This document shows, one piece after another, positions 53,933 to 63,089 of a stretch of 64,000 nucleotides of DNA. Within the stretch, counting starts at the first letter, position 1, and each line of letters begins with the position of its first letter. This DNA is from Gillisella vitis. Lineage in GTDB: Bacteria; Pseudomonadota; Alphaproteobacteria; Rhizobiales; Rhizobiaceae. A program made the position numbers and the translations under genes. The DNA lies in contig NZ_CP056048.1 in assembly GCF_021559775.1 (NCBI RefSeq), positions 994,501 through 1,058,500 of the forward strand, written 5' to 3'. The notes beneath the pieces are model-generated. The model worked only from the letters and a program-made list of their open reading frames with translations. It was not told the origin of the DNA and made no database searches.

Positions 53933-55744
53933 ATGGCTTTAGGTTATAAATCTCGCCGTGGCGGGGCATTTCGCAGCGTTTTCGGTTTCTGTGCGGTGCA
54001 TTGGCGCCAGCAGCCGGGGCGTGTTGTCTTCATGCTGTTTGCCGTATTGCTTTCCACTTTGGCCGATGTGTTAACGCCACTGTTCTCCGGTCGTTTGGTG
54101 GACGCGGTCGTCTCCGGTCGCGCCGATGACAGCCTAGCCTGGGACAGCGCCATTGCCGCTTTCGCCTGGTTGATGGCGCTCTCTGCCGGAGCCGTCCTGC
54201 TGCGCCATGCAACGTTTACGGCCATCATCGGCTTTACGCTGCGCTCCATGTCGGACATTGCTGCCGATGCTTTCTCTCGCATTCAACGCTTTTCCAGCGA
54301 TTGGCATGCCAATAGCTTCGCTGGTTCGACGGTGCGCAAAGTGACGCGCGGCATGTGGGCACTCGATCTGCTGAACGATACGGTTTTCGTGGCGCTGTTT
54401 CCCTCGCTGGTCATGCTGATCGGTTCCACAGTGCTAATGACGTGGCATTGGCCGATGATGGGCCTGTTGGTCGGGGTCGGGTCCGTTTGCTTCGTGTTGT
54501 TTACAGCAATCATGGCTCTGCGTTACGTCGCGCCAATGGCCAGCATGGCCAATAGTTGGGATACCAAGCTGGGTGGTTCTCTGGCCGATGCGGTGACCTG
54601 TAATGCAGTGGTCAAGGCCTTCGGTGGGGAAAGCCGTGAGGAAACCCGCCTGAGCTGGGTGCTGCAAAAATGGCAGGACAGGACGCGTCGCACCTGGACG
54701 CGCGGCACACTGAATGGCAGCCTGCAAGCAGCCTTGCTGATGGTGCTGCGCGGTGGGGTTTTGGGTCTGGCCCTTTGGCTATGGAGTGCTGGAAAGGCCA
54801 GCCCTGGTGACATCACTTTCGTGCTGACGGCCTTTTTCATCCTACAGGGCTATCTGCGGGAAATTGGTATGCATATCCGTAACTTGCAACGGTCAGTCAA
54901 TGATATGGAGGAACTGGTTTTCCTGCATGGTCAACCCCTTGGCGTCGTGGATGTGGCGGGTGCAAAACCTGTTGTCATCGAACGCGGCAAGATCGAATTC
55001 GATCGGGTGTCCTTTCATTACGGCAATCATTTTGCGCCGCTCTACAAGGACTTTTCCGTTGTGATCCAGCCCGGTGAGAAGGTTGGGCTGGTTGGCCATT
55101 CCGGTTCTGGCAAGACGACGTTCATCAAGCTCATTCAGCGCTTGCATGACGTCAACGGTGGGGCGATCCGGATCGACGGTCAGGATATCGCACTCGTTGC
55201 CCAAACCTCGTTACGCCAGCAGATCGCCATCGTGCAGCAGGAGCCGATCCTGTTCCATCGCTCGCTTGCGGAAAACATCGCCTATGCAAGGCCCTCGGCC
55301 AGCCAGCAGGACATCGAAACCGCTGCAAGGCTTGCCAGCGCCCATGGCTTTATCGAGGCCTTGCCGAAGGGGTACGGCACGCTGGTGGGTGAGCGCGGCA
55401 TCAAGCTTTCAGGTGGTGAACGCCAGCGGATTGCGATCGCCCGTGCCTTCCTTGCAGATGCGCCGATTCTTATTCTGGACGAGGCAACGTCAAGCCTGGA
55501 TTCGGAATCGGAAATGCTGATCCAGGAAGCTATGGAACGGCTTATGCAAGGCAGAACCACTTTGGTCGTGGCGCATCGGTTGTCGACCGTGCGGGCGCTC
55601 GACCGGCTGCTGGTCTTCGATCACGGCCGGATCGCTGAGGAGGGGACGCATGAGAGCCTGATCAGAATGAAGTCAGGCATTTACCGCGGTCTCTTCGAGC
55701 GTCAGGCGTTGGAATTGACCAAGGGCATGGTCTTCGGAGAATAG
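53933..55744 (+). CDS. ABC transporter, fused permease and ATP-binding protein (exporter type)
   Basis: A 603-residue half-transporter. Residues about 20-325 hold a six-helix exporter-type membrane domain. The ATPase follows: Walker A GHSGSGKTT near 386-394, signature LSGGERQRIAIARAF near 492-506, Walker B ILILDEATSSLD near 512-523 and switch His in VVAHRLSTV. It probably works as a homodimer, exporting lipids, peptides or drugs. No strong ribosome site precedes the ATG. No accessory protein gene is next to it, so the substrate is open. Confidence 0.87.
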   Translation: MALGYKSRRGGAFRSVFGFCAVHWRQQPGRVVFMLFAVLLSTLADVLTPLFSGRLVDAVVSGRADDSLAWDSAIAAFAWLMALSAGAVLLRHATFTAIIGFTLRSMSDIAADAFSRIQRFSSDWHANSFAGSTVRKVTRGMWALDLLNDTVFVALFPSLVMLIGSTVLMTWHWPMMGLLVGVGSVCFVLFTAIMALRYVAPMASMANSWDTKLGGSLADAVTCNAVVKAFGGESREETRLSWVLQKWQDRTRRTWTRGTLNGSLQAALLMVLRGGVLGLALWLWSAGKASPGDITFVLTAFFILQGYLREIGMHIRNLQRSVNDMEELVFLHGQPLGVVDVAGAKPVVIERGKIEFDRVSFHYGNHFAPLYKDFSVVIQPGEKVGLVGHSGSGKTTFIKLIQRLHDVNGGAIRIDGQDIALVAQTSLRQQIAIVQQEPILFHRSLAENIAYARPSASQQDIETAARLASAHGFIEALPKGYGTLVGERGIKLSGGERQRIAIARAFLADAPILILDEATSSLDSESEMLIQEAMERLMQGRTTLVVAHRLSTVRALDRLLVFDHGRIAEEGTHESLIRMKSGIYRGLFERQALELTKGMVFGE

Positions 55745-55774
55745 GCTTTCCCAACGACAATAATGCTTTGCGTC

Positions 55775-55807
55775 ATACCAAGGGCCATTGAAAATGGCCC
55801 TTGGTAT
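55775..55807. terminator. Strong hairpin between convergent genes
   Basis: A perfect 15-bp stem (ataccaagggccatt / aatggcccttggtat) with a 3-base loop touches the stop of the sensor kinase gene. T-runs are short, but the position between two convergent genes supports a bidirectional terminator. Confidence 0.6.
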
Positions 55808-57108
55808 CAGGTCTGCCGCATAGCGTTGTGGCATTCCGACCGTGTGTCGCTATCGCCAGGCAATATCATGGTGATCCGCAAGCCTTTCGGCTTGACATTG
55901 CCGGCAAAGACCTTGCCGCCATGCCGTTCGACGGCCGTCTTGGCAATTGCCAGGCCAAGGCCGTATCCGGAGGCACTGCCGCTGCTGCCTGAACTGATAA
56001 ACGGGCGAAAGATACTTTCGAGGTCATCTTCTTTGACGCCAGGACCTTCGTCCGTGAAGGTGAGTGTCAGGCCATTCGGTGAAACGGTTGCCGAAATCCG
56101 GATTACTGTCGCTTCTCCGGTATATTTGATCGCGTTTCGCAAGACATTCTCGATGGCGCGATAGATAAGCTCTCCATTGACAGCGGCGACAAAACTGCCA
56201 CTCCGCTGAAAGTCAATTGATACGGCCTTTTCCTGCGCTTCAAAAGTCGCGTCCTGAACAATCTCATCGAGAATATCGAGAATATCGATAACCAGGAGCT
56301 GATTTTCTTCATCTGTCTTGGAGGACAGCCTGGCCATGGTCAGGATCTCACCGACCAGCCTGTCCAGCCGCTCGATTTCATGGTCCATGCGATCCAGCAG
56401 GCCGGGTAGGCGCCCTGGGTTCTTCCTCAGGATACCGGTAACGGCTTGCAGGCGTGACAAGGGTGAGCGTAGTTCGTGGGAAATATCATGAAACAGTCGT
56501 TCTCGGCTCTCATGCAGTTCCTGTAGGCGCATGGCGCTGATATCGAAATGCTGTGTCAGAATTCCGATTTCATCCTTTCGATTTTTGACAGGATCGTGGA
56601 TGCGGATGCTGAAGTGGCCTTCTGCCAGCATTTTCAGCCCATGGCGAAGCCGCTCAATGGGTGTCAGCAGGTATTTCGTCAGCAGGTAAGCGGAAAACAG
56701 GCTTGCGACAAGGCCGATCAGCCAAGGCAACACAAGTGGCCAGTCATTGCTGATAGACGATTCATCGATGGTGAGGGTATAGCATTGGTTGGCGTAGGAT
56801 ATGGCAATGCTGCCTGGAAATTGATCCTTGGCGCAGGTTTGCGGGGCAGCTGCCGGCACTGCCTGGAGTTGGAAATGCCCATCGTCTCCTTTGGGTGTTA
56901 TACTGCGGATAAACGCCTGTGTCTCCTGCGGCCCGACCCGTTGGAGCATCTCGGCGATTTGCGCGGCAATGATCTCGTTCTGCACCTCAGCGATGCGCAT
57001 ATGCGGCGGCAGCTGGCCGTTGAACCGTGGAAGCGATATGCCCAGCATGGTTGTCAGCGTGATTGTCAGCCAGACAATGACGAAAAAACGCCAGAAAAGC
57101 CGAGGCAT
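55807..57108 (-). CDS. Sensor histidine kinase, CpxA-like
   Basis: A 433-residue membrane kinase. A first membrane segment spans about 7-26, a periplasmic domain 27-125, and a second segment 126-147; HAMP follows to about 200. The phosphorylated His 211 lies in FHDISHELRSPL. The ATPase domain has VLRNAIKYTG (N box) and FTDEGPGVKEDDLE (G1). The SHELRSPLSRL box and layout resemble CpxA, an envelope-stress sensor. It overlaps the response regulator gene by one base. The stimulus cannot be read from sequence. Confidence 0.85.
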   Translation of the reverse strand: MPRLFWRFFVIVWLTITLTTMLGISLPRFNGQLPPHMRIAEVQNEIIAAQIAEMLQRVGPQETQAFIRSITPKGDDGHFQLQAVPAAAPQTCAKDQFPGSIAISYANQCYTLTIDESSISNDWPLVLPWLIGLVASLFSAYLLTKYLLTPIERLRHGLKMLAEGHFSIRIHDPVKNRKDEIGILTQHFDISAMRLQELHESRERLFHDISHELRSPLSRLQAVTGILRKNPGRLPGLLDRMDHEIERLDRLVGEILTMARLSSKTDEENQLLVIDILDILDEIVQDATFEAQEKAVSIDFQRSGSFVAAVNGELIYRAIENVLRNAIKYTGEATVIRISATVSPNGLTLTFTDEGPGVKEDDLESIFRPFISSGSSGSASGYGLGLAIAKTAVERHGGKVFAGNVKPKGLRITMILPGDSDTRSECHNAMRQT

Positions 57109-57797
57109 CAGCTATCCTGTAGCAGAATGTAACCCTGCCCCCGAACAGACTGGATCCAGCTTTGTTTGTCTTTTCTGAGGCCGAGTTTCTGACGGATACT
57201 GCTGAGATGAACATCAATACGCCGGTCGAAAGGCGTTAGGGGCCTGCCGAATACGCTTTGGGAAATGTCATGTTTGGAAACGACCTTGCCACCATTGCGG
57301 ACCAGAAGTTCCAGGAGATTGTATTCCGTCCCGGTCAAGGCGAGAGCCTCACCATTGATATGCGCCTGCCTGCTTGTCGGATAAAGAACGAGTTCGCCGC
57401 TTTTGAGCGGTTGAGATGGATGTTCGGGCGGTGTTTTGCCCGTCCGACGCAATATTGCCCGCAACCGCGCCACCAGTTCGCCAGGCGAACAGGGTTTGGA
57501 GACATAGTCGTCGGCACCAAGGTCTAGCCCGGTAATCCGATCCTTGTCATCCCCCCTGGCTGTCAGCATGACGATAGGAATTTCACTGGATTTTCGGATA
57601 TTCTGCAAGACATCGACACCATTCATGATCGGCATCATGACGTCGAGAACGATGATATCGGTCGCACCACTGTCGACAAAGGCGAGGCCCTTGGCACCAT
57701 CGTCTGTCGAGAGTACATCAAACCCTTCATCCGTCAGATATTCGCAAAGCAACCCGGTAAATTCCAGGTCGTCATCAATCAAAAGAACACGCGTCAT
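57108..57797 (-). CDS. Response regulator, OmpR family, CpxR-like
   Basis: A 229-residue regulator with a receiver domain (phosphoacceptor Asp 52 in VLDVMMPIMNG, Lys in YVSKPCSPGEL near 104) and an OmpR-type winged helix at about 130-228 (LTGTEYNLLELLV, then DRRIDVHLSSIRQKL). Its stop overlaps the kinase ATG (TGATG). The pair is transcribed leftward. The likely promoter lies in 57798-58055, where nothing else was recognised. Confidence 0.87.
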   Translation of the reverse strand: MTRVLLIDDDLEFTGLLCEYLTDEGFDVLSTDDGAKGLAFVDSGATDIIVLDVMMPIMNGVDVLQNIRKSSEIPIVMLTARGDDKDRITGLDLGADDYVSKPCSPGELVARLRAILRRTGKTPPEHPSQPLKSGELVLYPTSRQAHINGEALALTGTEYNLLELLVRNGGKVVSKHDISQSVFGRPLTPFDRRIDVHLSSIRQKLGLRKDKQSWIQSVRGQGYILLQDS

Positions 57798-58055
57798 TTT
57801 TCAGCTCTTCGTGGCGGTGGCCTGTTATAAGTGAAAATCGACCAAGGGGTTCAAGTTTTACATAAGTTTACGTGCTTATGGTAGATGTTGTGCCGACATG
57901 TGGTGGCAGTTCATGCTCGTTTAGTGCCGCCATGATGTTACCGGCGCATAGGATTGGCTCCAGCAGCCCATGACTGGGCTTGCAAATCAATCAGGCCGGA
58001 CGGAAAATCGCATCTTTAACCCGCCGACTTGGCGCTTGCCCGACTCGTATCCATC

Positions 58056-58802
58056 ATGAAAAGCCACTTGAAAAGTCTTGCCCATCGCGACCGCACCGAG
58101 ACGAGCGACCGCCATCTGGCATTTTATCTGACCTTCATTGCCGGCGCGGCCAATGCTGGCGGGTTTATGGCGGTCGGTCAATATACCTCTCACATGTCGG
58201 GCATTGTCTCGTCCATGGCTGACAATCTGGTGCTGGGCGATTTAAAACTTTTGCTGATGGGGCTGCTCGCTCTTTGTTTCTTTCTTGCTGGCGCTGGCTT
58301 TTCCGCAATTTTGATCAATTGGGGCCGCAGACGAGATTTGAGGTCGGTCTATGCGCTGCCATTGGCGGTCGAGGCGTGGCTGATGGGGGTGTTTGCCCTT
58401 TCCGGGGCGATCAGTTTCAGCGAAAAGGGCGACGCGGTGGCTTTCGTCGTCATGCTTCTCTGCTTCATCATGGGCCTGCAGAATGCCATCATCACAAAAC
58501 TCTCCGGTGCGCGCATTCGAACGACCCACGTGACGGGCTTGGTCACCGATACAGGTATCGAACTTGGCAAGCTATTGTATTGGAACGGATACTCAAATGG
58601 TAAAGTCACATACCCACCGGTCCGGGCCGATTTAGCGAAGCTTTGGCTGCTGGTGCGCATGGTTGGACTGTTTTTCGGCGGCGGCGTGGTCGGGGCTATC
58701 CTGTTTCAACGAATCGGCGTTTCCGCTGCGGCGTTTTTGGCGATACCTCTGGCGCTCGCCGCTCTCTACCCGATGCTTGAGGACTATTCCTCCCAAAAGT
58801 AG
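58056..58802 (+). CDS. DUF1275 (YoaK) family membrane protein
   Basis: A 248-residue protein with about six hydrophobic segments. It shows the DUF1275 opening FYLTFIAGAANAGGFMAVGQYTSHMSG near 25-51 (in two short conserved blocks) and LLCFIMGLQNAIITKLSG near 143-160. The role of the family is unknown. The ATG at 58056 is preferred over an in-frame TTG at 58029. It lies between the CpxR-like gene (divergent) and tRNA-Ser. Confidence 0.8.
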   Translation: MKSHLKSLAHRDRTETSDRHLAFYLTFIAGAANAGGFMAVGQYTSHMSGIVSSMADNLVLGDLKLLLMGLLALCFFLAGAGFSAILINWGRRRDLRSVYALPLAVEAWLMGVFALSGAISFSEKGDAVAFVVMLLCFIMGLQNAIITKLSGARIRTTHVTGLVTDTGIELGKLLYWNGYSNGKVTYPPVRADLAKLWLLVRMVGLFFGGGVVGAILFQRIGVSAAAFLAIPLALAALYPMLEDYSSQK

Positions 58803-58855
58803 CGCTGAAGGCAAATCCGGTCCGCATGTTGTGTCATTGACGCGCTGTAAAGTGG

Positions 58856-58883
58856 TTGACGTTCCTGTTCGGCTGGATATAAC
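58856..58883 (+). promoter_or_regulatory. Promoter of tRNA-Ser
   Basis: TTGACG (58856-58861) and TATAAC (58878-58883) are spaced by 16 bases, a good sigma-70-type pair, 64 bases before the tRNA. It is the only strong match near the tRNA gene. Confidence 0.55.
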
Positions 58884-58947
58884 GCCTGCCAGAGATTCTG
58901 TTGAAAACCAGACAGAGTCTGGACGTCGGCATACGGCGTCGGGTTTA

Positions 58948-59037
58948 GGAAGAGTGTCCGAGTGGTTTAAGGAACCGGTCTTGAAAACCGGCGTGCGGGA
59001 GACCGTACCGTGGGTTCGAATCCCACCTCTTCCGCCA
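58948..59037 (+). tRNA. tRNA-Ser(UGA)
   Basis: A 90-base class II tRNA. The acceptor stem pairs GGAAGAG (58948-58954) with CTCTTCC (59027-59033), followed by G and an encoded CCA. The anticodon stem-loop reads CCGGT-CTTGAAA-ACCGG, giving anticodon UGA, which reads UCA and related Ser codons. A long variable arm typical of tRNA-Ser and the T loop GGTTCGAATCC are present. No integrated element is visible after it. Confidence 0.97.
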
Positions 59038-59078
59038 TTCCCAAAAATAGATATACTAAATCAAATAGTTACACGGTG

Positions 59079-59111
59079 AATTGTCAAACGATTACGCTCG
59101 GTTTGACAATT
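59079..59111 (+). terminator. Possible terminator after tRNA-Ser
   Basis: An 11-bp stem (aattgtcaaac / gtttgacaatt) with an 11-base loop lies 42 bases after the tRNA. The T-run after it is weak. Confidence 0.45.
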
Positions 59112-59211
59112 TATGTTCTCGTTTCACCCTCCTACTTCGAAGGGGAGGGGCGTCTTGGGCGGTTGTATCATTATGAAATAGCGCTGCTGGTTCCTGCGCC
59201 CTTGGTCTCGA

Positions 59212-59964
59212 TCACATGTCGTGGGTGTCTTCTGCGGCGCTCTTGCGTTTCAGCAGGAACCACAGGAATGCCAGGCTCATGGCGGCCATGGCAAACCAGG
59301 TTATTGCATATTGGAGATGGCTATTGGGAAAACGGATCTGGGTTAAACCGCCGACCGGATAGCCGCCCGGCACATCGCTCTTGTCGGCATCCATAAAGAA
59401 GGGCGCTACTTGCGTCAGATTGCGTTTGGCGGCAATGGCAGAAACGTCGCGTGAATACCAGCGATCGGCATTCGCATCGTTGGAGCGAAGCAAGGTTCCA
59501 TTCGGTTCACTGATGCGCAAAAGGCCGCTTACTGTCACGTTTCCAGGGATCTGGCCTTGCGCGCGGCGTGACGGGTCTTTGCGATCAATCGGCACAAAGC
59601 CCCTGTTGATTAACAGGGTTCCATCTCTTTCGGTCTTGAGAGGGGTCATGACCCAATAGCCGGCGCCCAATTCCGTGGCGGCGTAGACCAGGGTTTCCTT
59701 GTCGTGTTCGTAAATCCCGGAAGCCTTGATATGACGGTATTCATCGGCGTCACGATTGACCGAAGACCATTGCGGTGGGGATGGTGCGTCCACCGGATCG
59801 GCATGAACACGCGCATCGACGCGAGCGATCAATGCCTGTTTCCAGCCAAGGCGTTCTATTTGCCAGATGCCGAGTGCGATGAATAAGGCCGTTGCCAGCA
59901 GGAGAAAGCTGGATAGTGCAACCTTCTTCATGGGAAAACGCCTGCTGGCCTGCTGGTCTGACAT
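59212..59964 (-). CDS. SURF1 family protein, oxidase assembly factor
   Basis: A 250-residue protein with the SURF1 layout: one N-terminal span (about 14-33, LSSFLLLATALFIALGIWQI), a periplasmic domain with GYWVMTPLKTERDGTLLINRGFVP in two short blocks near 106-127, and a C-terminal span (about 222-241). SURF1 helps insert haem into the large subunit of haem-copper oxidases. It sits directly after cyoABCD, which suggests a quinol-oxidase-specific form like the Surf1q described in Paracoccus. The start is taken at 59964; a start 33 bases inside (MKKVAL) is also possible. Confidence 0.88.
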   Translation of the reverse strand: MSDQQASRRFPMKKVALSSFLLLATALFIALGIWQIERLGWKQALIARVDARVHADPVDAPSPPQWSSVNRDADEYRHIKASGIYEHDKETLVYAATELGAGYWVMTPLKTERDGTLLINRGFVPIDRKDPSRRAQGQIPGNVTVSGLLRISEPNGTLLRSNDANADRWYSRDVSAIAAKRNLTQVAPFFMDADKSDVPGGYPVGGLTQIRFPNSHLQYAITWFAMAAMSLAFLWFLLKRKSAAEDTHDM

Positions 59965-59984
59965 GTATCAACCGTCCTGAAACG

Positions 59985-60014
59985 GATCGGGCGACATGCA
60001 TATGCCGCCCGATC
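59985..60014 (-). other. Hairpin between cyoD and the SURF1 gene
   Basis: A 9-bp perfect stem (gatcgggcg / cgcccgatc) with a 12-base loop lies between cyoD and the SURF1 gene. It has no T-run. It may attenuate or stabilise the cyo message before SURF1. Confidence 0.5.
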
Positions 60015-60028
60015 GGATATCGGCGTCC

Positions 60029-60427
60029 TTACGGGACGTTACGCATCATTTCGGGGCTCATCGGCATCATATTGGTGTTCAAGTGATGCATGACCCAGAG
60101 TGAGCCGGAGAGTGCGATAACGACAACGATGATCGTGAAAATCAACGCCATCATGTTCCAGCCGCCTTCCGACTTGGTATTCATATGCAGGAAGTAGATC
60201 ATATGAACCACGACCTGGATGGCACCAAGGCCCATGACGATGCCGGCCAGCAAGGCCTTGTTGGTCAGGCTGCCGCTCATCACCAGATAGAATGGAATGG
60301 CCGTCAGGATGACCGACAAGATAAAGCCGATCATATAGGTCTTCATCGAGCCGTGGCTGGCCTCGTGGCCGCCATGATGATGCTCATGGCCGTGGCCATG
60401 CGAATGTGCGTGCGAATTGTCGTTCAT
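60029..60427 (-). CDS. cyoD: Cytochrome bo3-type quinol oxidase subunit IV
   Basis: A 132-residue protein with three membrane spans (about 30-50, 58-80 and 92-112), the CyoD topology, and the segment GAIQVVVHMIYFLHM typical of CyoD. The N terminus (residues 5-28) is very His-rich, with alternating His, Gly and Ser, longer than in the E. coli protein. The ATG at 60427 overlaps the cyoC stop by 4 bases; a longer reading inside cyoC is not supported. The subunit aids assembly of the oxidase. Confidence 0.9.
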   Translation of the reverse strand: MNDNSHAHSHGHGHEHHHGGHEASHGSMKTYMIGFILSVILTAIPFYLVMSGSLTNKALLAGIVMGLGAIQVVVHMIYFLHMNTKSEGGWNMMALIFTIIVVVIALSGSLWVMHHLNTNMMPMSPEMMRNVP

Positions 60428-61041
60428 CCGATCACTCCCAGCAGGTAGACGTAGGAGAATACGCCAATCCAGATAACGTCGAGGAAGTGCCAGAACATCG
60501 AGAGGCACATCAGGCGACGGCGGTTTGCTTCGATCAGTCCGTGCTTGCCGACCTGGGCCATCAGCGTCACCAGCCAGATGATGCCGAAGGTAACGTGCAA
60601 ACCGTGGGTGCCGACCAGCGTAAAGAAGGCTGACAGGAAGGCGCTGCGATTTGGACCTGCTCCTTCATGGATCAGGTGAACGAACTCATACAGCTCGAGC
60701 GCCAGGAAGATCGCGCCAAATACACCGGTTACGCCCAGCCAGATCAGCGTAGCGGCCTTGTTGTTCTTCTCCATCGACAGCATGGCAAAGCCATAGGTGA
60801 TCGAGGAAAACAGCAGCATTGCCGTGTTGATCGCGACCAGTTTCAGGTCGAACAGGTCGGCCGGAGCCGGGCCAGCCGCATAATTGCGGCCGAGCACGGC
60901 ATAGGTGGCGAACAGCATTGCGAAGATCAGGCAGTCGCTCATCAGATAGAGCCAGAACCCAAGGTTCGTGCTGCTTTCCGGATGATGCTCTTCGACCAGA
61001 TAGAATTCCGGCTTTGCGGTTTTTAAAGTTCTGGGATCCAT
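60424..61041 (-). CDS. cyoC: Cytochrome bo3-type quinol oxidase subunit III
   Basis: A 205-residue membrane protein with five hydrophobic segments and the subunit III features GFWLYLMSDCLIFAMLFATY near 28-47 and FFTLVGTHGLHVTFGIIWL near 135-153. It lies between cyoB and cyoD, 4 bases from cyoB and overlapping cyoD by 4. It is a structural part of the terminal quinol oxidase. Confidence 0.92.
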   Translation of the reverse strand: MDPRTLKTAKPEFYLVEEHHPESSTNLGFWLYLMSDCLIFAMLFATYAVLGRNYAAGPAPADLFDLKLVAINTAMLLFSSITYGFAMLSMEKNNKAATLIWLGVTGVFGAIFLALELYEFVHLIHEGAGPNRSAFLSAFFTLVGTHGLHVTFGIIWLVTLMAQVGKHGLIEANRRRLMCLSMFWHFLDVIWIGVFSYVYLLGVIG

Positions 61042-61045
61042 CTGA

Positions 61046-63049
61046 TCACCCCTTCCTTGCCAGAAGCGCGGTCCGCGTTGCCTCGGTATTCACCACCTCT
61101 TCGGCGGAGATATAGAAGTCGCGGTTGTAGTTGAACGTGTGGGAGATCGACACTGCGACGATCGCCACGAAAGACACGATGGCCAACCACCACATGTACC
61201 AGATAAGGCCGAATGCCATGGCAACGCTGAGGCCCGCAAGGATAACACCCGTGCCGGTATTCTTCGGCATGTGGATTGGCTTGAAGCCCAGCAGAGGACG
61301 GCTATAGCCACGCTTCTTCATGTCATCCCAGGCATCGGTGTCATGGACAACAGGCGTGAAGGCGAAGTTATACGCTGGAGGTGGCGAAGAAATAGACCAT
61401 TCCAGAGTCCGGCCATTCCAAGGGTCGCCTGTCAGGTCGGCCAGTTCGTGACGCTTGAAATAGCTGACCACAAGCTGGATGACGAAGGAAGCGATACCAA
61501 GGGCAATCAGGCAGGCGCCAAATGCGGCGATGATGAACCAGATTTGCAGCGACGGATCGTCGAACTGGCTCATGCGGCGGGTGACACCCATCAGGCCGAG
61601 TACATAAAGCGGCATGAAGGCGAAGTAGAAGCCGACCAGCCAGAACCAGAAGGACATCTTGCCCCAGAACGGATCGAGCTTGTAGCCGAACGCTTTCGGG
61701 AACCAGAAGGTGACACCAGCCATCAGCCCGAATACCACGCCGCCGATGATGACGTTATGGAAGTGGGCGATCAGGAACAGCGAGTTGTGCAGGACGAAGT
61801 CAGCTGGTGGCACGGCAAGAAGAACGCCTGTCATGCCGCCGATGACGAAGGTCACCATGAAGCCCATGGTCCACAGCATCGGCACTTCAAACCGGATGCG
61901 GCCACGATACATCGTGAACAGCCAGTTGAAGATCTTCGCGCCCGTCGGGATCGAGATGATCATCGTGGTGATGCCGAAGAACGAGTTGACGCTGGCGCCT
62001 GAACCCATGGTGAAGAAGTGGTGCAACCACACCAGATAGGACAGGACCGTAATACAGACTGTGGCATAAACCATCGACGTGTAGCCGAAGAGGCGCTTGC
62101 CAGAGAAGGTCGAAACGACTTCCGAGAAAATGCCGAAGGCGGGCAGAACCAGGATATAGACTTCCGGGTGACCCCAGATCCAGATCAGGTTCACATACAT
62201 CATCGGGTTGCCGCCGAGATCATTGGTGAAGAAATTGGTGCCGACATAGCGGTCGAGCGTCAGCAGGGCCAACGTCGCGGTCAGGATCGGGAAGCTGGCA
62301 ACGATCAGCACGTTGGTGCAGAGCGAGGTCCAGGTGAAGATTGGCATTTTCATCATCGTCATGCCCGGAGCGCGCATTTTAACGATGGTGGCGATCAGGT
62401 TGATGCCTGATAATGTCGTTCCGACACCGGCCACCTGAAGTCCCCAAATGTAATAGTCAACGCCGACGCCGGGGCTGTAATCGCCACCCGAAAGTGGTGG
62501 ATATGCAAGCCAGCCGGTACGGGCGAACTCACCGACGAACAGCGAAATCATCACGATCACCGCGCCAGCAACCGTCATCCAGAAGGAGAAGTTGTTGAGG
62601 AACGGGAAGGACACGTCGCGTGCGCCGATCTGCAAGGGAACGACGAGGTTCATCAACCCGGTTACAAATGGCATGGCCATGAAGAAGATCATGATCACGC
62701 CATGCGCGGTGAAGACCTGGTCATAGTGATGCGGTGGCAGGAAGCCCTCATTGCCATTGAAGGCCATGGCCTGCTGGCCACGCATCATCAAGGCATCGGC
62801 AAAGCCGCGCAACAGCATGATCAGCGCCAGAATGACATACATCACGCCGATCTTCTTGTGGTCGACGCTGGTGAACCATTCATTCCAGAGATAGCCCCAG
62901 AGGCGGAAATAGGTAACGGCGCCGAGCACGGCAATGCCACCGATCGCGACAGCCAGAAAGGTCAGCACGAGAATGGGTTCGTGATACGGGATCGCATCTA
63001 GGGTCAACCGGCCGAAGATGAACTTCATAAGGTCAGGGTTTGAGAACAT
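61046..63049 (-). CDS. cyoB: Cytochrome bo3-type quinol oxidase subunit I
   Basis: A 667-residue catalytic subunit with about 15 membrane spans. It reduces O2 to water with quinol electrons and pumps protons. The low-spin haem His lies in TAHGVIMIFF near 108; WGHPEVYILVLP near 282-293 holds the CuB His and the cross-linked Tyr; LHHFFT near 333 gives two more CuB His; and IAHFHN near 417-422 gives the haem His ligands. Residues FFMAMPFVTGLMN fit the D-channel region. It is second in cyoABCD. Confidence 0.95.
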   Translation of the reverse strand: MFSNPDLMKFIFGRLTLDAIPYHEPILVLTFLAVAIGGIAVLGAVTYFRLWGYLWNEWFTSVDHKKIGVMYVILALIMLLRGFADALMMRGQQAMAFNGNEGFLPPHHYDQVFTAHGVIMIFFMAMPFVTGLMNLVVPLQIGARDVSFPFLNNFSFWMTVAGAVIVMISLFVGEFARTGWLAYPPLSGGDYSPGVGVDYYIWGLQVAGVGTTLSGINLIATIVKMRAPGMTMMKMPIFTWTSLCTNVLIVASFPILTATLALLTLDRYVGTNFFTNDLGGNPMMYVNLIWIWGHPEVYILVLPAFGIFSEVVSTFSGKRLFGYTSMVYATVCITVLSYLVWLHHFFTMGSGASVNSFFGITTMIISIPTGAKIFNWLFTMYRGRIRFEVPMLWTMGFMVTFVIGGMTGVLLAVPPADFVLHNSLFLIAHFHNVIIGGVVFGLMAGVTFWFPKAFGYKLDPFWGKMSFWFWLVGFYFAFMPLYVLGLMGVTRRMSQFDDPSLQIWFIIAAFGACLIALGIASFVIQLVVSYFKRHELADLTGDPWNGRTLEWSISSPPPAYNFAFTPVVHDTDAWDDMKKRGYSRPLLGFKPIHMPKNTGTGVILAGLSVAMAFGLIWYMWWLAIVSFVAIVAVSISHTFNYNRDFYISAEEVVNTEATRTALLARKG

Positions 63050-63089
63050 GGGAGGCCCCGTTTAAGTTGAATATCGCGAGATGACCGGC

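Noticed and set aside
58948..59037. tRNA-Ser as an integration site for a mobile element
   Set aside because: No integrase and no repeat of the tRNA 3' end were seen downstream; the next genes are SURF1 and cyoABCD, which are core genes.
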